DNA from: Calycina herbarum
Lineage: Eukaryota; Ascomycota; Leotiomycetes; Helotiales; Pezizellaceae
NCBI GenBank assembly: GCA_001414485.1
Contig: LLEY01000215.1
Location: 26,481-90,480, forward strand
Direction of reading: 5' to 3'
DNA length: 64,000 bases
Position numbers and translations under genes: made by a program. The notes under the pieces are model-generated. The model had not been told where the DNA came from. It did not search any database and worked only from the letters and a program-made list of their open reading frames with translations. The stretch's first letter is position 1; each line of letters opens with the position of its first letter. Positions 45,813-57,880 of this stretch are shown in pieces.

Positions 45813-48800
45813 TTACTCTCTCTTTTAGAAAAAGCTTGTCTATAAGCTTTATATTACAACCGAATCGTCTGTTAGATAATCGTAATCGTCTATTCTATCT
45901 TCCTACGCTCGTATCTAGCTTTGTAAAGCCCTTAGTAGACTAGCGCGGGCTAGATTAGTAAGGTGAAAATCGTATAATTTATATAGATAATACTTAAAAT
46001 TCGAGGCTAGATACTACTATAGATCAGGGTTATAGTCTAACTATTAAACCCTGTATTAGAGCTTTCTACGAACTGCCTTTATAGCTAAGACTTCTTCTAC
46101 TTCCTACTCTTTCTAATCTATAACCTATATTAGCAGAGGTGGTTCGTTTACCTATCTAGGTAACGGATCTATAGCAGCCTTACAGAGTAGTAACAGGTGG
46201 AATACGGGGTGTATACGGAAGTGGTCTAGTAGTTCGAGCTAGAAAGAGTATCCTTTACAAGCTATAATCTAGAACAGACCCTTGTTTTATCTATCTAGCT
46301 TATAGCTTAGCTGGTCTGTCTTCTAATTACAAGTCTATACCTAAACAAAGTCGTCTACGTCAAAGTCTACTACTCTTCGAATCCGGTTTACGAACCTTAT
46401 ATAGCAGTCTTATACTTTACTAACTAATTCCTTTACTATAGTCTAAGTATCGTATATTCTCCGTATAAGTGCCTCTACATCGGTTCGGTTAAGCTGTTCA
46501 TAGACTATTATAGATTTATCTAGACAGTTCTAATCGAAGGACGTAGTAGCTACGTATCCGTTAATTACTTTAAAGAGTAAGAGCCTACCTAGACTCTTAT
46601 ATAGAAGCGTAAGCTAAGCGTAGTCTAGAATAGGGACAAGTTCGCTCTAGTTATCCTAATAGTAACTAATAAAAGGCTATAGGCGTTAATTAATCTATTA
46701 GTTTATAATTTCAGTTTATTTATTAGTTTATAAGTAGAAAGCAGTAGATAGCTTAAGCTTTATACTAAGGATTCTATAGAATTTAAACTAGAAAGAAGAA
46801 ACAAACTATAGTCTATAGTAATATATTACTAAGGACGTTCTAGAACTGGTAATAGGTATAAAAACCTAGGTTTATAGTTGTAAAGAACTATAGCACGTCG
46901 ACAGTCTCCGTAGTTACTAATATAGGTTTCTACGAACGTCTGTAAACCTTTCTACTAGTATCTACGGGTAAGGATAGCTACCGTCTTTGTCTGTCTAGAG
47001 TAAGCTATAGATACTTATACGTGAGCCTCACGGATTAGGTCCGTCTATAAGGTGTCTTAATTAGGAACTACGAGTCTCTTTTGCTAAAGAAGTAAGCTAT
47101 TCTCTATTATCTAGTTTTAGTACCCGTAGGTAGCTTTCGTTTAGTCGTCTTCTAAGTCCGAAGAGTTATAGTTAGTAGTAAGTAACTAGTCGACAAGGTT
47201 AAGCGAGGGTTCTAAGGTAACTAGAGCTAACGTTATAGGAGGTTCTAATCGAGTAGTAATACGTGGATCTAACTAATTAGACGTAAGTAAGGTTTATTAT
47301 CTTATAGACGCTTTTAGGTCGTTCTACAAGTTAATATCTTAGTCTTAGTATATTAACGTGTTCGTTTTCTCGTTCTACTTACTAAATTAAAACGTAATTA
47401 TAAAATAGAACTCTAATAGAAACTCTGCCTATCTCGCTTACTACTAGTTTAAGGTTTTAGAGGTTATAAAGTACTCTAAAGCCTTATGATCGGTGAAGAC
47501 CTTAATCTAGGAGCTAGTCTAAGTAAGATCCGCTCGCTATTATCTAAAAGAGCGTATAATAGCTAGTATCTCCTTATCGTAGATTTAGTAGTTTAGCTTA
47601 GTAGAGTTCATCGTCTTCGAGAAGTAGCCTATAGGTCTCTACGGTTCGGTTTCGGATATACGTTGTAATATTACAGCTATAACCACTTCGTTAGAAGCGT
47701 TAGTCTTAACTATAGTCTCTAAATCGGCTGTAAAGTAGTATAAGAGAGAGACAGTAACTAAGGCTTCTTTTAACGTGTTAAAAGCCTTCTTATATTCTAA
47801 GTCGAACTTAAACAGTACTTCCTTACCTATAAGATAGTTCAGTAGATAAGTAATCTGTCTATAATCCCGAATAAAACGTTAGTAGAAGTTGTAAAAACCT
47901 AGGAAGGACTAGATACTCTTAATAGTACTAGGATATTTCTAGGAAACGATTACTAAGATCTTCTCTAGGTCGACTTCGATTCTATCTATAGAGATAATAA
48001 AACTAAGGTACTTTATATAAGTAATATAGAACTCTATATTCTTAATATCTACTTATAGCCTAGTTTTACAGAGCTGTTCTAAGACTTTATAGACGTATTT
48101 AACATGTTCGAGCTTATTATTAGAGTATATAAGAATGTTATTAAAGTAAGCTATATAAAAGTCATCGAGATATTCTATAAGAACGCTATTTATATACCTC
48201 TAGTACATAGCAGGACCGTTAGTTAAGCCGAAAGGTAACACCTTATATTTAAACGTACTATAACAGATCTAAAAGGTTATAAGTTCTTCTAACTCTAGTT
48301 CTATACGTATATAGTTAAAAGCTTAACAAATGTCGAGCTTTATAAGGATTTTAACACTAGTAATTCGTATAAGAGTTTCGTCGATTAGCAGAAGAGAGTA
48401 CTAGTTCTTATAAGTAAGGTTGTTAAGTTTCTAGTAGTCGATATAGAGCTATAAGCTTCTGTTAGGCTTCTTTATAAACAGTACTAGAGAGGCGAAAGAG
48501 GCGTGGCTAGGAATAATAAACCCTTTATCAAGGTTATCGAAGATATACTACTTTATAGTCAGAAGTTCCTTAGTTGTTATCCTATATAATAGGCTATATA
48601 ATAGAGTATTTAGACCTATAAGTTCGATCCAGTAGTCGACTTAGTTTTGTAGTAGAGGAAGCTCGTCTAAAGCTCTCTTTAAAAAGACATTCTTAAAGTC
48701 TATATATTCCTAGCGAACGTTCTATTCTACTAGTTATTCGTCTAAAGCATAATCTACTAAAGAGAGCTCTATATATAACCTGTCTATAAGACTATAGTCG

Positions 48801-51199
48801 ATCTCTTATAAGCTAGTAGAGAAGACTTTATTATCGCGCTTTTGAAGGTTAAGTTTAAAAGCAGCAGCTCTAATATAATAGATATTAATAGCAAAGTCTT
48901 CCGTAGGTTTACAGATGTTCGTAAGCGAGCTCATAGCCGCTTTATAGTCTATAACTGAACGTTTTCCTAAGGAGGATCGACAACGTTATTAGCAGTTAGG
49001 AATAAGGACCTATATTCTATTCTAGGCAGAGACGAGGTCTTACTAAAAGCTTTCGTCTAGAATTTCCTTAAGAGTAACTAATAGTAGGGTTTAACGCTAG
49101 CTTCGAGGTAGTATTAAATAGATTAATATAGGTTCCTTTATAGTATTCTAGTAGAGGTCGCGGTTCTCTATATCCTCCTAAGCCTAGAGGTCTAGTAAGG
49201 AGATAGTTATCGATTCCCTAGTAATAGGTACTAAGTAATCGAATCGACGAACTAGGGGAAGGGATTCTAGCTACTTAATCTTATAGCTATAGACTACTAA
49301 CTTTACGTTTACGTCTACAAGCTATTAACAGCTAATAATAATATCGTATTCGCTAATATTAGTAATTAGAAAGAGCGTATTAGTAAACTGTCGTCTGTCG
49401 ATACTCAGCGTTAAGCGAATAACGTAAGTAATCGCTAGTCCTTTATATCTATTAAACCCTATAATTAATATTACGTATAATAGCTTTTCTATAGCCTATC
49501 TATAATATTAACTTAACTAGTCGGCTAAAGCTGTGTTAATAAATAGCTATCTATTCGCTCTAGTATTAATAAGTTTAGTAGTATTAAAAGTATATCTATT
49601 CTTAATTAAAGTATATATAGTTATAAAAGCCTTTCTACCTATTATATAACTTAGATTAAGAGGTTAAGATCTAAGTTTGTTTTACTCTAAAGAGGAGACT
49701 TGCTTTAGAGCTGTTCTTTTCCCGAGTCCTTATAGACGAGTTCCTCGTTAGCCGATTCTTCTCTAGACGCTTATAGTCCGTAGGAGTCCGTAAGCGAGTT
49801 TTCAGCGTCTTCTAGTAGCTTAATAGCTGTGGAGGGTTTTCGAGGAAGAGAGCATTTACTAGCGTAGTGCCTAGGTTTATTATAATTATAATAGATAACG
49901 TCTGCTATATCCTAGACAGGAGTCGTACTCTTACGAGTAGGTAAAGGAGTCTTACGGTTCGTAACTAGAGAGTAACGGACCAGGCTTTGAGTTAGCAGAT
50001 AACTAATAGTAGTACGTAGAGCCGGAAGTTAGTAAGTTAATCCGTAGCCGGTAGAGAAACCTCTTATAGGTAGGCGGCGGTTATAGCGAGCTATGAGGCG
50101 TTCCTTAATAGTTACTCCGTCTCGATAGATAGAGTAACAGCGGTTATATAACTGGTTAAAGGTTGCTAGAGTGATTCAGACTAGCGAGATACTTACTTAG
50201 AGAGCTGGCGTAAGCTTCTAGTATAAATCTTCGGACTACTTACTTAACAGGATATAAGCCTTAGTTATAAGGCTTAAGAAGGTTACTTTAAACATAGTAA
50301 AAGTCTCGTCCTCTTATATTAAGAGTTTATAGAAGACTTTACAAGCCTCTATAGCTTCGTTACTATCTACGAACAAGGTATCTAGATATATAAGTATATC
50401 TATAACGTCTATAAATAAGGTAGGGGAACTGAAATCTATCTATAGTTCTAGGTGCTCTTATACTACGCTAGAAGTAGCTATAAAGACGAAGGTAAGTTTA
50501 TCTTATTCGTACTTAAAGAGGTTCTTTCTTATTTTACTAGCTAGGATAATCTACTAGGCCTTATATAATAGAGAGATACTATTCTTGAGTTTCTCGCTAT
50601 CTTAGAACTTACGAGTAGAATTGTTAGAACTAAATCGGGAGCGGGAGGAGTCGGTAGTAGCCTCTTAGAGAGCTTGTATATACTCGCGGCTCGGGAGAGG
50701 GTTATTAGAGTAGTTTATAAGCAACGGGGTTTGGTAGAGTTACGTACGTAAAGAGAGGATTTTAGCCCGTAAACGAACGCTTTTGTCTATAGGAGGCTCG
50801 CTTATCGTAGGGGAGGCAGGCGAGGGAGGGGCGACTCTAGAGGTGTTATCCGGTTGTTAAGGCTCGGTTCGAGACAAGCTAGTAGATGTCTTCCCTTTTC
50901 TACTACAACTACTTCGAGTGTCGGCTATTATATTATCGGAAAGGAAGGAGGAGAAGGTAGGGAGAGGTTGTAAAAAAGGTTGTACCGGCTGTTATAGGCG
51001 TGTCTTTCGAGGAGATAAGTCGTTATAGACGTAGAGATGCTCGAGGGATCCGTTTATAGAAAGAGAGGCCGTTATAGACAGAGGAGGAGGGTCGTAATTA
51101 TACTATTACAAGTGTAAGATCTTCTAGCTATTACGAGCGTAGAATCCGGTCGATATTATAATCCTTTATAGAGAGTAAAAAGGGTTAAGCTTTAAATAA

Positions 51200-51431
51200 T
51201 ATTACAATCTATATCTAAAGGCAAAGGTATAAGAGTATATATATATATATTCGAGAATTTAAAGCTATAGTTCTAAGAACGAGGGAATGCGGAATATATA
51301 CCCTACGAAAAAGAGGTATTCCTACTAACTATAAAGAGCTTTTAATCTCGTTATAAATCCGTCCAAGCGTTGCGGCTCTGACGGTCACGTGTAGGACCGA
51401 GAATCACGTGTTACGGACCAGCGCCGTAATA
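51200..51431. repeat. LTR (5' LTR of minus-strand gypsy element)
   Basis: 232 bp, TATTACA...GTAATA, followed by TAAAC. Terminal TG and CA have become TA, a RIP change. It keeps a few more C/G bases than the other LTR. Confidence 0.9.
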
Positions 51432-51928
51432 TAAACTACTCTCTTATAACTATAATAAACTTAGTCTAGAGCTTTTCTAGTAAGTTAGTAATAGATAATA
51501 TTTTATTAAGTAAATAATTATCTCTTTCTCTACCTTTCTACTTTACTATTTAGCTTATAAGTATAAGTTAGTATAAGTTCTAAGTCTATTTTAATTTCTA
51601 TAGCTTATAAAGTATATTCTAATACTTTATATTATAAGATTACTAGTTTATTATTATTATATTTTAGTTTATAAATTAGAAAAAATTATACTATCTTTTT
51701 ATCTATTTTTAAAGTGTTGGTTTGACTTAGTAGTCAATAGCTTGATGTAAAAAGAGTATATTATCGTTGTAACTATCGTTGATGTATACCGAGTACAAGC
51801 TGTACTCGGTTCTACTTAAATACCTGCCCTCCTCGTTAAGCGAGAAGGGCACGTGGAAGTGCTAACCACTTGTGCATACCGACACTGGCACTTCTTTAAA
51901 GTCGGTGGAAGTAGTACTCCAAAAATCA
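51432..51928. other. AT-rich region with a 10-bp perfect hairpin
   Basis: ACCGAGTACA (51788-51797) and TGTACTCGGT (51801-51810) form a hairpin with a 3-nt loop. No gene seen. Confidence 0.5.
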
Positions 51929-52147
51929 TTAAAAAACTGCCTTAATTCCTTTCTTTCGTTTCTTTCGATCGGGAATGTACTGGAGTCGATTGACGGCTAG
52001 GGAGAGGTTTACGCTCTGTATTGCAAAGACCACCAAACAGCGACTATATTCTTTATAAATCTCTAAGGCGATGAAAGTGATACCAGTACAGCCAGATCCC
52101 AGGACGAAAATGCTAACGATAGTGGAGATACAGGCGAAGCGATACAT
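51929..52147 (-). CDS. Small hydrophobic ORF, 72 aa
   Basis: An ATG-initiated ORF with one strong membrane-like segment (FACISTIVSIFVLGSGCTGIT), a second weaker one, and a basic tail (DRKKRKKG). Its layout recalls the 75-aa ORF at 52465-52692 on the same strand. Base composition is normal although it sits beside the transposon island. Whether it is expressed is unknown; it may be an orphan or a fragment. Confidence 0.35.
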   Translation of the reverse strand: MYRFACISTIVSIFVLGSGCTGITFIALEIYKEYSRCLVVFAIQSVNLSLAVNRLQYIPDRKKRKKGIKAVF

Positions 52148-52464
52148 AATTACATGGCCCTTGGAAAATATTTTCCAACAGAGCCATCCCTAGTTTAGGG
52201 TTGGCTTAGCGCGAGGGTATTAAAATCCATGATGACCTGCCTTGAACATAACACTTTCCAGGAGGCATATGCCTTATAGTACGACCAGCTCTACTGGCTT
52301 AGTCCGTGTGTAATAGAAAGCAACTGTAGGGAGAAAGGTACTAATCTAGGGATCACTCTGGCACAGAGGTGATGGGTCAAATCAATAGATTCTGGTTGTA
52401 TAGTAATTAACTTCTAAGGAAGGAAGAGGGAGTGCGTGGCACGCGAAGCTATCTACAGGTGTTC

Positions 52465-52692
52465 CTAGCGCCATGAGTCACGTGCGTATCCCACAACAGC
52501 AACTAATACGCTGTTGATGACAAGACAGAAGAATGCGAAGGACGCTCCGAATAAAAGCTCCCCGTAGGATATGCAGCGTAAGCTAGTGTCCTGGTAATGG
52601 TGTAGAATATAGCCATATATTGCAAAGGTGAAACTGGTAAAGAACGAGAATATCGTAGTGAGAATCGAAACAAATAGGGTAGTAATCTCCAT
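52465..52692 (-). CDS. Small membrane protein candidate, 75 aa
   Basis: ATG-initiated, with two predicted membrane segments (residues about 4-30, LFVSILTTIFSFFTSFTFAI, and about 45-68, LLFGASFAFFCLVINSVLV) separated by a polar loop with one Cys. Immediately upstream (52695-52805) is an imperfect repeat of GATTGAAAT/GAGTGATT words that may be its promoter. No family recognised. Confidence 0.45.
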   Translation of the reverse strand: MEITTLFVSILTTIFSFFTSFTFAIYGYILHHYQDTSLRCISYGELLFGASFAFFCLVINSVLVAVVGYARDSWR

Positions 52693-52694
52693 GA

Positions 52695-52806
52695 TTGAAA
52701 TTGAGTAAAATGGAATGATTGAATGATTGAGATCGAGTGATTAAAATGGAGTGACTGAAATTGAATGATTGAAACCCAGAGATTGAATTTCAGTGATTGA
52801 AATGTA
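52695..52806. repeat. Imperfect short tandem repeat (ATTGAAAT / GAGTGATT words)
   Basis: About ten degenerate copies of a 10-12 bp word, directly upstream of the 75-aa ORF. Confidence 0.7.
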
Positions 52807-53202
52807 GTATGGAAGATCGAGCTGCAGAGGGGGCGCGTACCTCTCTTTTATCTTAAACCCCTACAAATTAAAGTTTCATAGTCTTAGCGAGGGGTTGGAA
52901 AAGAGTGGGGCTTACCTAGAAACCGGATCGGTGGGAGAGCGACGAGGATAATTACGATCTTACATGCGGAGGGTGAGAACAGGGCCGTGATATTTGCGGT
53001 AAGGCGGCGGCACCAACATGTTCGGTTACACCCCTACCCAATAAGCGCTAGGTTGCACAGCCACTCACTAGCCACAGCTGGACCAAGCTTTTGAAATGTA
53101 TGAGGTAAAGCTGGACCCGACCAGCCTTACTTCCAACAGATTACAATCAAAACAGTTTCTCCCAGTTTTACTCCAAGCTTCTTGCCTGTGTCTCTACTGA
53201 AA
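52807..53202. other. Intergenic, no supported gene
   Basis: Promoter side of the spliced 142-aa gene. Confidence 0.4.
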
Positions 53203-53678
53203 ATGACTAAGACAAAAAACCTTTCAGCTGCGCAACATTTGGACGTAAGCCGCGAACTGTAAGTAAATCATGTTGAGCCACTTGATGCTAGCTAAATGAT
53301 CTCAGCTATAACTTGCTTCCATCCGATTCACAACAACCCGAGATCCTTGAGCAGCATGTACGAAACCTTGCTGCCCTCTTTGTCCGGAATGGCGCGGAGA
53401 GAGTCCTCGGAATCCATTTGGCTCATGGCCACTTTGCTGCTCCTGTTGACACTACTATGCTTGGTGTTAACTTCGAAGAGCCATACTGTCGCTGGGCCAG
53501 ACCTACCACTGTTCAAACAATCGACCTCAACGATATACATGGGCACATATTTATTCTTACCGAGCACGGATTTCTTCCGTATGAATATCAGACGGGTCCT
53601 ATGCCTGATTTAGCAGGAGTTGGTGGCAACTTCATTTCGGAGCTCGCTGAATATCTGGTCGCGAATAACCTTTGTTGA
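53203..53678 (+). CDS. Hypothetical protein, 142 aa, 2 exons
   Basis: Exons 53203-53258 and 53306-53678. The intron (GTAAGT...GCTAGCTAAATG...CTCAG, 47 nt) joins LDVSREL to YNLLPSDSQQP in one frame. The protein is globular, with a His-rich beta-like core (ERVLGIHLAHGHFAAP) and a C-terminal helix (LAEYLVANNLC). I do not recognise the family. Right after the stop, another frame (53662-53805) reads on with VDRYGDICYIKPLKEISVCP, so the true C-terminus may be longer and lost through a one-base shift. Confidence 0.65.
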
Positions 53679-53805
53679 TAGGTACGGTGATATCTGTTAT
53701 ATTAAGCCACTTAAGGAGATATCGGTATGCCCGTCGGGCATGCCGAGGAAGAGTTTTCCGGTAAATAGATGCGGCAATTACTACTGCAAAGTTGTATATA
53801 TATAG

Positions 53806-54111
53806 GCCTTATGCTCTTGTAAGAGCAGGATATAGAATTCAAGTATTTTTACTCTTGTCCTCGGAAGTGTAGCATTGCAACAACCTTCGTCCATACTTTG
53901 GTGGCAAAGTGCCCTCCCAATTCTCTGTTTACGAATGGGTGGAAAAAATGACGGATTTTGTTCCAAGGAGCGAAGAAGCCAAGGCAGCACGCTGCCTTCA
54001 GTTGATCAATATTCTCAAAATAGACATAATTCAACAGTGTCTTTCATAGGGAAAGATCGGGCTCACTAACTGCTAGAAAAAGTGGGGAAAGTGCTGGGAC
54101 GGGAGGCAGAA
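53806..54111. other. No supported gene; protein-like minus-strand ORF 53849-54034
   Basis: The 61-codon minus ORF (NYVYFENIDQLKAACCLGFF) is protein-like but without partner exons. Confidence 0.3.
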
Positions 54112-54308
54112 ATGGAGCAAGTGATTCGGAATGTAGAGTAAAGGGAGGAAATCGTCGAGCATAGAGAGGAGGGGGAGGAAAACGAGGAAAACGGAGGGGA
54201 GACAGAAATCATTGAGGAGCTAATGGCTTTGGTACGTAATGGGCCGAAGATGAAGATAATATTTGAACTAACGATATGTTTTAGGATTTCCGGGGCAAGA
54301 AACCGTGA
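54112..54308 (+). pseudogene. Remnant of small Glu-rich gene convergent with the 466-aa gene
   Basis: An exon from ATG 54112 is interrupted by a TAA after nine codons, then reads Glu-rich sequence to a donor GTACGT at 54232. The intron 54232-54284 has GAACTAAC and TTTTAG, and a short last exon ends at TGA 54308. The same arrangement, with an intact frame, occurs at 61361-61554. Both lie about 70-80 bp from the stop of the neighbouring family gene. Confidence 0.45.
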
Positions 54309-54378
54309 AGCACCATATTGGGTGGGTTCTGGGTAAAGTTGTCACAACGAGGAAGTTGAAATTTCAATACCTGGCTGC

Positions 54379-55823
54379 TCAAAATTCATAATTCTCAAAA
54401 TCAAATACAAACTCACCGTCCCCCATTTCTCTGCACACTAAGTGCCGAGTTTCAATTGACTTGGAATGAGTGACTAGATCATATGCAATGGCATAGAAGA
54501 TCTCCTTTCTTGCGCTGAATGTATCCTCCACAGGCCTAAAGAGCCCCCAAAATCTAAGACTAAACCATCCTTTCTCGATGAGCAAGGACTTTGCTTCAGC
54601 TGCGTAATAAGAAGGAAGAAATTGATAGAACCTGGCAACAATTTCGGCTTTTTCAGATAGACCGGTTACGTCGTCCCATCTCCATGTACGACAATCTTCC
54701 CAAAATTGTTCGATCGGATATCGATCAATCTTGTTCTGGATATAGTTGAGCCCATGCTTGCCTACAATATCCAGGAGGCAAAAGACCGATTCCTCTCGCG
54801 TATGATTAATCTCGACGACATGTATGATGCTATAGTTGTTAGTACCGAACAGTAAATACTTGGGCTGACTTACTAGGTCTTATAAAAATTGTTATCTATA
54901 CATTTTCTCCAAACCATAGTTCTATACCGAAGTCCAAATTCCTCAGCAAAGCGAACTATCCAATTCCACTCTTCTGCCAGACCACTTGTGTCCGTATCCC
55001 AAGAAAAGAAAGAAACATCGGTGTGCGATTCATCCACGATCTTTCCATCCCTGGTATCCCACGTTGTGTAGTAGAACTGGAAGCTTCGGCAGCTACCAGA
55101 AGGCTCGGTCGTCACTTCGTCGAGTTCGTCGAGGAGGATATAGCGGCAACTGTTGTCGAGCGAGAGATACCTCAAAGTGATTGCTAAACTTTGTTGAGGG
55201 TTGATTTCTTGCCTGTTTTGTGCCGAAGTAAGAATAGGCGAACCGAGACAGGACTTAGAACTGGAAGGCCGTTGAGGGAAGCGTTTCGCCTCGGCGTTGA
55301 CAAAAACCTCTGGAATCCAAGGACGTTTCTCGAAACCCTCGAGAATGTTCTCTCTTAGTAGGGATTTCATGAGTTCTTCTGGAAGAATATCAGAAAAGTA
55401 GTCGAGTTCGTTCTTGAGCAGTTCCGCGAGGGTGATTGTCCCAAAACCCTTTGGCCCAATGACGTTCACAGAAGCCGGATCCTCGTGCTTAAACTGAGCG
55501 TGCCTACTGTGTAGAAATGGATAATCGATAGACCTTGCTTCATGTGGCTCAACGTGTTCGATTGCAAGTACAAGAGTTTCAACGCATTGGAAATATGTTC
55601 GCAGTGGATCTTCGGTTTGTAGGAAAGGAAGAGTAACTCGTCGAGCGCGACTGACTGAGTATCCGGGCCCCCAGAGTCTGGGTAAGACGTGCCAATACGC
55701 GGTTGCCGCTTTGGAATCTTGCGACAGCTCATCGAACGCGGTGAATGGGTCAAAATCTCGAGATTTGGAATTTTCAATATACTTTTGGACGTCCGAACTG
55801 ATAAAGGGCAGTTCTGGCGTCAT
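54379..55823 (-). CDS. Family protein copy 1 (unknown function), 466 aa, 2 exons
   Basis: Exons (minus) are 55823-54874 and 54829-54379. The intron 54830-54873 (GTAAGT...GTACTAAC...CTATAG, 44 nt) splits a Tyr codon. The start is the ATG at 55823 (MTPELPFISSD); an upstream in-frame ATG-like extension to 55943 exists. A shared core is seen in both family members: F.(V/F)Y.T.W(D/N)T....IV.ES.TD..FFSW, then WNW(I/L)VR.AE..GLR....VWRK. After the intron come IVG..GLN and a C-terminal block with ARKEIFYAIAYDLVTHSKSIE. It has no signal peptide or membrane segment. No named domain recognised. The relative at 61632-62600 keeps the intron at the same codon and phase. Confidence 0.75.
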
Positions 55824-55943
55824 GTTTGCATATTTGGTATGGAGAACGAAGGGAGCGATGGAAATGGTCGGGAGCCTGTAGCACCTCGTCAAGTACCTGA
55901 TATATGGACAGGTCACGTAGCTGCAATCCAACAATCCAAACAA

Positions 55944-56892
55944 GGTTTGGGCTTAGGGTCTCCCCGGTAAATCCCCCACGACACGAGCCTAGGCCTACAT
56001 GTCTAGGTTCGCGAGATGGCGAAATGGCGAAATGGCGGACCGGGACAGTGAGTAGCCCATTGCTTGGTTGGTCGGCGACATTGTTTCAGAAGAGCGTTCA
56101 ATGATTCGCTTCCTCGTGCAGCCTCATGAGAAATGACAACAAATTCGGGAAAGTGTGTTCCTAGTCGAGTGGTAGTCGAAGAAAGCAACACAGCCAAGTG
56201 ACAGCCCTGCAATTTCTTTTCCGTGCACTGGGGAAATGCAACTACCTTCTCCCCCTTGTAATTTTTGTAACACCAAAAAGAAATATATGTTTTCCCGGTT
56301 TATGAGTATCACAAGGCTTTAACTCCGGATCCGAGAGCAAACACAACGAGAGAGAACGAACCAATCTGAATCATGGTATGGCTTCACCCCATTTCCTCTG
56401 GCAAGGCTCCTGATGCCCACGATTCGGGACAGCTATTCGCCCGCCTTACGGACCCCTACGAAAACCACCGCAGTATCTTTCGCGAAGCTAGATATCTTTC
56501 ATGGAGCTAGAAACTCATACAAGAGAATCTTTGCGATTGAGCCCTTATGGGGTCCCTTGCGAGTTTCCCTAATGTTCTCTTCAATTTTCCATTCATCATC
56601 AATTTGAAAGGAGCTGCCATTTTATACACCATTGCGAGTTCGTCGGAATAGGCGTGCCTCCACTTTGGACCTGTATCAAGAGCAGGGAGCGCAAATTACT
56701 CAAATACAATAGGATATATTCCCCACGTTCTCTAAGCAGACGTCTTTCCTCAAGAGAACAATCCTACGTCCTTCGCCAGTAAGAACATTCGCTTTCGAAT
56801 TGTCCAACAACATTCCACCTCGGCTCTACCATACAGTGTATTTGCCTTCAAACACGCCGTGTTGCGTTTCAGCAAGCAAGAGTAATATGTAG
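55944..56892. other. Intergenic, no supported gene
   Basis: Has GGCGAAATGGCGAAATGGCGG short repeats at about 56017-56040. Short ORFs only. Confidence 0.4.
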
Positions 56893-57453
56893 CTACCACA
56901 GGCCAGGCCTCTCTGATCGAACATCTTCATGAGCCAACTCCTCTATCCTCCATGTCCAATATTGAACCGAAATCCTGTCAGGAGGTTCCAGAGCGAGAGC
57001 ATCTGTTTCAAGCACAGGGGCGAGAAGTTGACGTATATATTCATAATCCTCTCCGAAGAGATAAAACCCCTGTGAAAATGAAAATATCATATGCTCAACG
57101 ACCGCCTGCTCATTGCTAAGGAGCTCGCCCTTTATAAGAGCATCGAAGTCCGCCAGCCAACAGCCTTTGATGGATTGTGTAGTATCGTTTGAAGAGTAAG
57201 GAAGAAGTCGTTTATGATAGCAAGGTGACTAGGGTCAATGCCAGCTGCGCTGCTGTTTGAAAATCCTGAACATCTTTGACAAGTCGTTGACGTAAATTGA
57301 AACCATGATCCGAGGCTGATCCGAGGCTGCCCATTTGCTAAGAACTTGAGGAACGCTCCCAGATATTAAGCTCCAGATCAGAAGCACCAATACATTGTTC
57401 TCTGGCTTCTTGAGGAAAGGGTAAATTTGTGCACTTGTGTACGCAAACTTCAC
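56893..57453 (-). pseudogene. Possible gene fragment (two protein-like segments)
   Basis: Minus-strand open segments 57453-57235 and about 57215-56893 look protein-like (KFAYTSAQIYPFLKKPENN; CWLADFDALIKGELLSNEQ; FYLFGEDYEYIRQLLAPVL). They are separated by a short stretch ending in ATTGACCCTAG, which could be a 3' splice site. No donor giving a clean join was found, and the upstream end runs into the dispersed repeat at 57460-57680. Probably a truncated gene. Confidence 0.3.
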
Positions 57454-57529
57454 TCACCTGTCCTGTGCCAAGTCCGTGTAGCAGGTCGGTCGCCGCCTGG
57501 ACTTCATTTATCACGTGCCTTCGGCCACT

Positions 57530-57680
57530 TCTGTTGTGATATTGGCCTAGAACCTTAGGCCAAAACACTCACGTGAGTGCCGGAATTGGTATCCAAAAAC
57601 CTCACGTTGCACATCGTGAACAAGACCCTTGTACTATTCCTTTATCCACCCTGTATTATCGGTAGAACCTTTGTCCGGGG
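57530..57680. repeat. Dispersed repeat copy B (inverted relative to 27780-27970)
   Basis: Reverse complement of the repeat at 27.8-27.97 kb. Confidence 0.75.
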
Positions 57681-57880
57681 CTCCTTTGAAAGCCCTCGGA
57701 CGAGTACTTAACCTGGGCTTATCCGACCGTAGAAATGCAAGCGATTTATACCCTACTTTTTATCACACTGTCGTCTATCTGGGACCTACTCTACCTAACG
57801 ATCTTAAATACCTCCCGTCTTCTCTGCTTCATTCCTACTTAAACTCTTTCTACTTCGTTTCCTTCTTCATATTATACAAT

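Larger units (their letters stand above)
45581..51431 (-). mobile_element. Complete RIP-degraded Ty3/gypsy retrotransposon, 5851 bp, TSD TAAAC
   Basis: Two 232-bp LTRs (45581-45812 and 51200-51431) are almost identical and flanked by the direct repeat TAAAC (45576-45580, 51432-51436). The coding strand is minus. A gag zinc knuckle of CCHC type is decayed at about 49865-49905 (NKPRHYASKC). Reverse transcriptase is at about 47900-48700, with the second Asp-Asp box mutated (AYFNNILIYS) at about 48130-48165. RNase H and integrase are expected towards 45830. Every frame is full of TAG/TAA, consistent with RIP. It is inactive. Confidence 0.92.
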
